From an uncultured Clostridia bacterium (GTDB lineage: Bacteria > Bacillota > Clostridia > Christensenellales > Aristaeellaceae), in the NCBI GenBank assembly GCA_937894675.1, contig CALCQO010000001.1, forward strand, positions 1-64,000: a DNA stretch of 64,000 nt, in the 5' to 3' direction. The notes beneath the pieces were generated by a model, which saw nothing but the letters and a program-made list of their open reading frames with translations, ran no database searches and had not been told where the DNA came from. Below, piece by piece: positions 62,285 through 64,000 of the stretch. How positions within the stretch are numbered: the stretch's first letter is position 1; every line of letters starts with the position of its first letter. The position numbers and the translations under genes are program-made.

Positions 62285-62932
62285 CTACAGCCTCTTCAGC
62301 GCCTCGTTCACTTCCTTGACGCCCTCCTGATGCTCGGCTTCCAGGAAGTTTTCCTTCGCTTTCAGGTAGGCGTCCTTCGCCTCGGCTTTTTCGTCCCGCT
62401 CCAGGTGCATGTCGCCCAGGGCCTTGTAAATCATGGCGCCGGAAAACTCGTCCCGGGCGATGTCGGCGCGGCGGGCGGCGTCCTGCATGGCGTAGAGGGC
62501 GTCCTGTTTTAACCCCAGGTCCTTCAGGCACTGGGAACGCTCGTACTGGCAGATGGCGTGCTTCTGGTCGTCCCGCTTTTTGTGCTTCTGCAGGATGTCC
62601 ATCTCCTGGTTCAAAAAGTCCAGCGCCTTGCGGCTGTTGCCCGCCGCCTTCTCAATCAGGGCGCTTTGGTGCAGGGCGATGTACAGCCCCTTGCGGGGAT
62701 GGCTGTGCTGCACAAGTGTTTCGCAGGCGGCCCGGGCTTCCTGGTGCTTGCCCATGGCGCTCTTGGTGTAGCTAAGTCCCATCAGCAGGTTCATGCGCTG
62801 GGCGCGGGTGTGGTAAAAGCGCAAGTCTTTCTTGCACTGCTCGTACATTTTTTCGGCGGCGGCAAAGCGCCCAGCCTCGTATGCCTGGTAAGCCTTGTCC
62901 AGGTTTACGTTAAACTCCTTGCGTCTTGACAC
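62285..62932 (-). CDS. TPR-repeat protein
   Basis: A 215-residue all-helical protein of tetratricopeptide type: repeats with A-x-x-x-A-G-x-F-x-x-A patterns are visible (AYQAYEAGRFAAAEKMYEQCKK, LGDMHLERDEKAEAKDAYLKAKENFLEAE). It probably mediates protein contacts in the cytoplasm. The start is GTG at 62932 with AAGGAGGCGAGC; it overlaps the end of the FdhD-like gene by 23 bases, suggesting co-translation. No partner is known. Confidence 0.78.
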   Translation of the reverse strand: MSRRKEFNVNLDKAYQAYEAGRFAAAEKMYEQCKKDLRFYHTRAQRMNLLMGLSYTKSAMGKHQEARAACETLVQHSHPRKGLYIALHQSALIEKAAGNSRKALDFLNQEMDILQKHKKRDDQKHAICQYERSQCLKDLGLKQDALYAMQDAARRADIARDEFSGAMIYKALGDMHLERDEKAEAKDAYLKAKENFLEAEHQEGVKEVNEALKRL

Positions 62933-63545
62933 GCTCGCCTCCTTGCCCGCCTACGCGGGAGAGCAGCTGCATATGGATGCCCTTGGCGAAATCCTCCGCC
63001 AGGTCGCTGCAGTATTTAATGGTGTACGCCCGGGGGATGCCCGCCACCGCGCATTTGAGGGCGATTTCCAGGGACAGGCGCCCGCTGGTCAGGATGGCGG
63101 TGTTTGCCAGGTCCCACCGGCGCAGCACGGCGTGGCCGATAGCCTTGTCGGCGGCGTTGTGGCGGGCCACATCCTCAAAAACCTCCACCCCGTTGGGGGA
63201 GAGGACGGCCACCCGGTGGGTGCCAAAGGCGCCGTTGAAGGTGTTCAGGGCGTCCAGCATGCGCTGGACGCGCCGCGCGGGGAAAGGCCGCACTTCGGAA
63301 AACGCGGTGGCCCGGGCGATGCGCTCCTGCAGGGGCAGGGGGTCCTGGGCGGCGGTTACCAGGCGCACATGCAGGCCGTCCCCGTCCCGGGTGATGGCGC
63401 GGATGTCGCTCAGCTGGCGGACGGAGCCCTGGGTGATGAGGCGGCCGACGGCCAGCTCTGTCAGGCTGTCGGGCGTGCACAGGAAGGACGGGCATGCCTG
63501 CCCGTCCACTTCAAAGGGGATGATGGTCTCGTGCATGGTGTTCAT
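62910..63545 (-). CDS. fdhD: FdhD-family sulfurtransferase-like protein lacking the CxxC motif
   Basis: A 211-residue FdhD homologue: TPDSLTELAVGRLITQGSV (24-42), GVEVFEDVARHNAADKAIGHAV (119-140, family EDVxRHNAxDK) and ILTSGRLSLEIALKCA (151-166). FdhD binds Mo-bis-MGD and passes sulfur from a cysteine desulfurase to formate dehydrogenase. The family CGVCG loop with the essential cysteines is missing: its expected position carries ARATAFSEV (77-85) instead. At 211 residues it is also shorter than the usual 260-280. It may act only as a cofactor chaperone, or have another role. The upstream partial gene lies 13 bases away on the same strand. Confidence 0.82.
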   Translation of the reverse strand: MNTMHETIIPFEVDGQACPSFLCTPDSLTELAVGRLITQGSVRQLSDIRAITRDGDGLHVRLVTAAQDPLPLQERIARATAFSEVRPFPARRVQRMLDALNTFNGAFGTHRVAVLSPNGVEVFEDVARHNAADKAIGHAVLRRWDLANTAILTSGRLSLEIALKCAVAGIPRAYTIKYCSDLAEDFAKGIHMQLLSRVGGQGGERVKTQGV

Positions 63546-63558
63546 GGTACCTCTTTCG

Positions 63559-64000
63559 TCATGGGAAAAGCTTTTCGTTGACTTCGATATCCTCCAGCAG
63601 GCCGCTGGCGTAGCCCTTGCTCATGTGCAGGGTGGAGTAAAATGCCTTGGCGCCGTTAGAGGCGGTAACCACCTGGATGTCCTGGTAGTCGTCGCTCAGC
63701 TGCATGCGGGCGGCGGCCCCTTCCACCTCGTCCAAAGTAAAACGGAAGGGATAGGCCATCATTTTGGAAAACTGGGTGGGCCGGGGGTATAGCGAGCAGT
63801 CGGAGCGGGTCACCGAGGCGATGGTGTGCAGGATGTCCTTTTCCTCAATCATGGCGTCCAGCTCGGCGAAGTGGTCGGTCATGATGGCGCCGTCGTAGTA
63901 GTAGTTTTCCTTGCCCATGGGCACAAAACGGATGGTGGCCAGGGCGGGAGGCGCGCTGCCCTCCCGGATGGAAGCCAGCAGGCTGTCCAATTCCTCGGGG
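63559..64000 (-). CDS. Partial gene at the window end, unknown function
   Basis: The reading frame is open to the right edge, so the N-terminus lies outside; a TTG at 63990 is in frame but is not a convincing start. The visible 147 residues are mixed alpha/beta (ATIRFVPMGKENYYYDGAIMTDHF... SLYPRPTQFSKMMAYPFRF). I recognise no family. It ends 13 bases before the FdhD-like gene on the same strand and may be part of a formate-dehydrogenase or molybdenum-linked operon. Confidence 0.55.
   Translation of the reverse strand, partial: PEELDSLLASIREGSAPPALATIRFVPMGKENYYYDGAIMTDHFAELDAMIEEKDILHTIASVTRSDCSLYPRPTQFSKMMAYPFRFTLDEVEGAAARMQLSDDYQDIQVVTASNGAKAFYSTLHMSKGYASGLLEDIEVNEKLFP

Overview
The window looks like a chromosomal contig from an anaerobic Gram-positive bacterium of the class Clostridia. 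The evidence is strong AGGAGG-type ribosome binding sites, LPxTG-type surface anchors, Cna-B and Spy0128-like pilin domains, LtaS/TagF-type teichoic acid enzymes, a TctCBA transporter and a YhhN protein. Most of it is GC-rich by eye. Three stretches differ: the left-edge recombinase module, an AT-rich block at about 48.77-51.35 kb, and an AT-rich gene at 54.6-55.6 kb. No rRNA, CRISPR array or complete tRNA gene was found.

Layout. 0.1-2.8 kb holds the end of a mobile element (HTH regulator, KilA-N protein, large serine recombinase). 2.9-13.9 kb is a seven-gene leftward cluster. It encodes an ABC importer of the 2-aminoethylphosphonate/iron(III) family, an HTH domain fused to a LicC/PntC-like cytidylyltransferase, a YidC insertase fused to a TagF-like CDP-polyol transferase, and two tandem LtaS-like membrane sulfatases. 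I read it as an envelope-decoration pathway: import an amino-alcohol phosphonate, activate it with CTP, transfer it to a surface polymer. 13.98-14.8 kb is non-coding with two tRNA remnants. 14.8-20.7 kb holds two LPPTG surface proteins; 20.9-25.7 kb an MFS transporter, a dehydrogenase, a small membrane protein and a GT-C-like membrane protein; 26.0-30.5 kb typA, a GNAT protein and prfC.

30.7-38.2 kb is a giant Cna-B adhesin interrupted by one in-frame TGA exactly where other repeats have Trp, which separates secretion signal from cell-wall anchor. 38.6-43.7 kb is a LysR regulator divergent from tctCBA and a fumarylacetoacetase-family gene. 43.9-48.2 kb has small genes, a nested inverted-repeat element, a YhhN protein, an SH3-domain protein and a dicarboxylate symporter. 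At 48.5-51.6 kb an EcoRI-family methylase plus DUF262-HNH nuclease pair sits between the 5' stub of an M29 aminopeptidase gene and the 3' stub of gltS, so the island replaced host DNA.

51.7-54.6 kb carries a secreted protein, an iron-type alcohol dehydrogenase and a hemolysin III protein, followed by a DUF2806 gene. 55.7-60.1 kb is a compact, translationally coupled capsid-connector-endolysin-holin cassette with a LexA-box-like site just upstream and no terminase, portal or recognisable tail genes. 60.2-64.0 kb has two paralogous alpha/beta hydrolases, a TPR protein, an FdhD homologue lacking the CxxC cysteines, and a gene cut by the window end.
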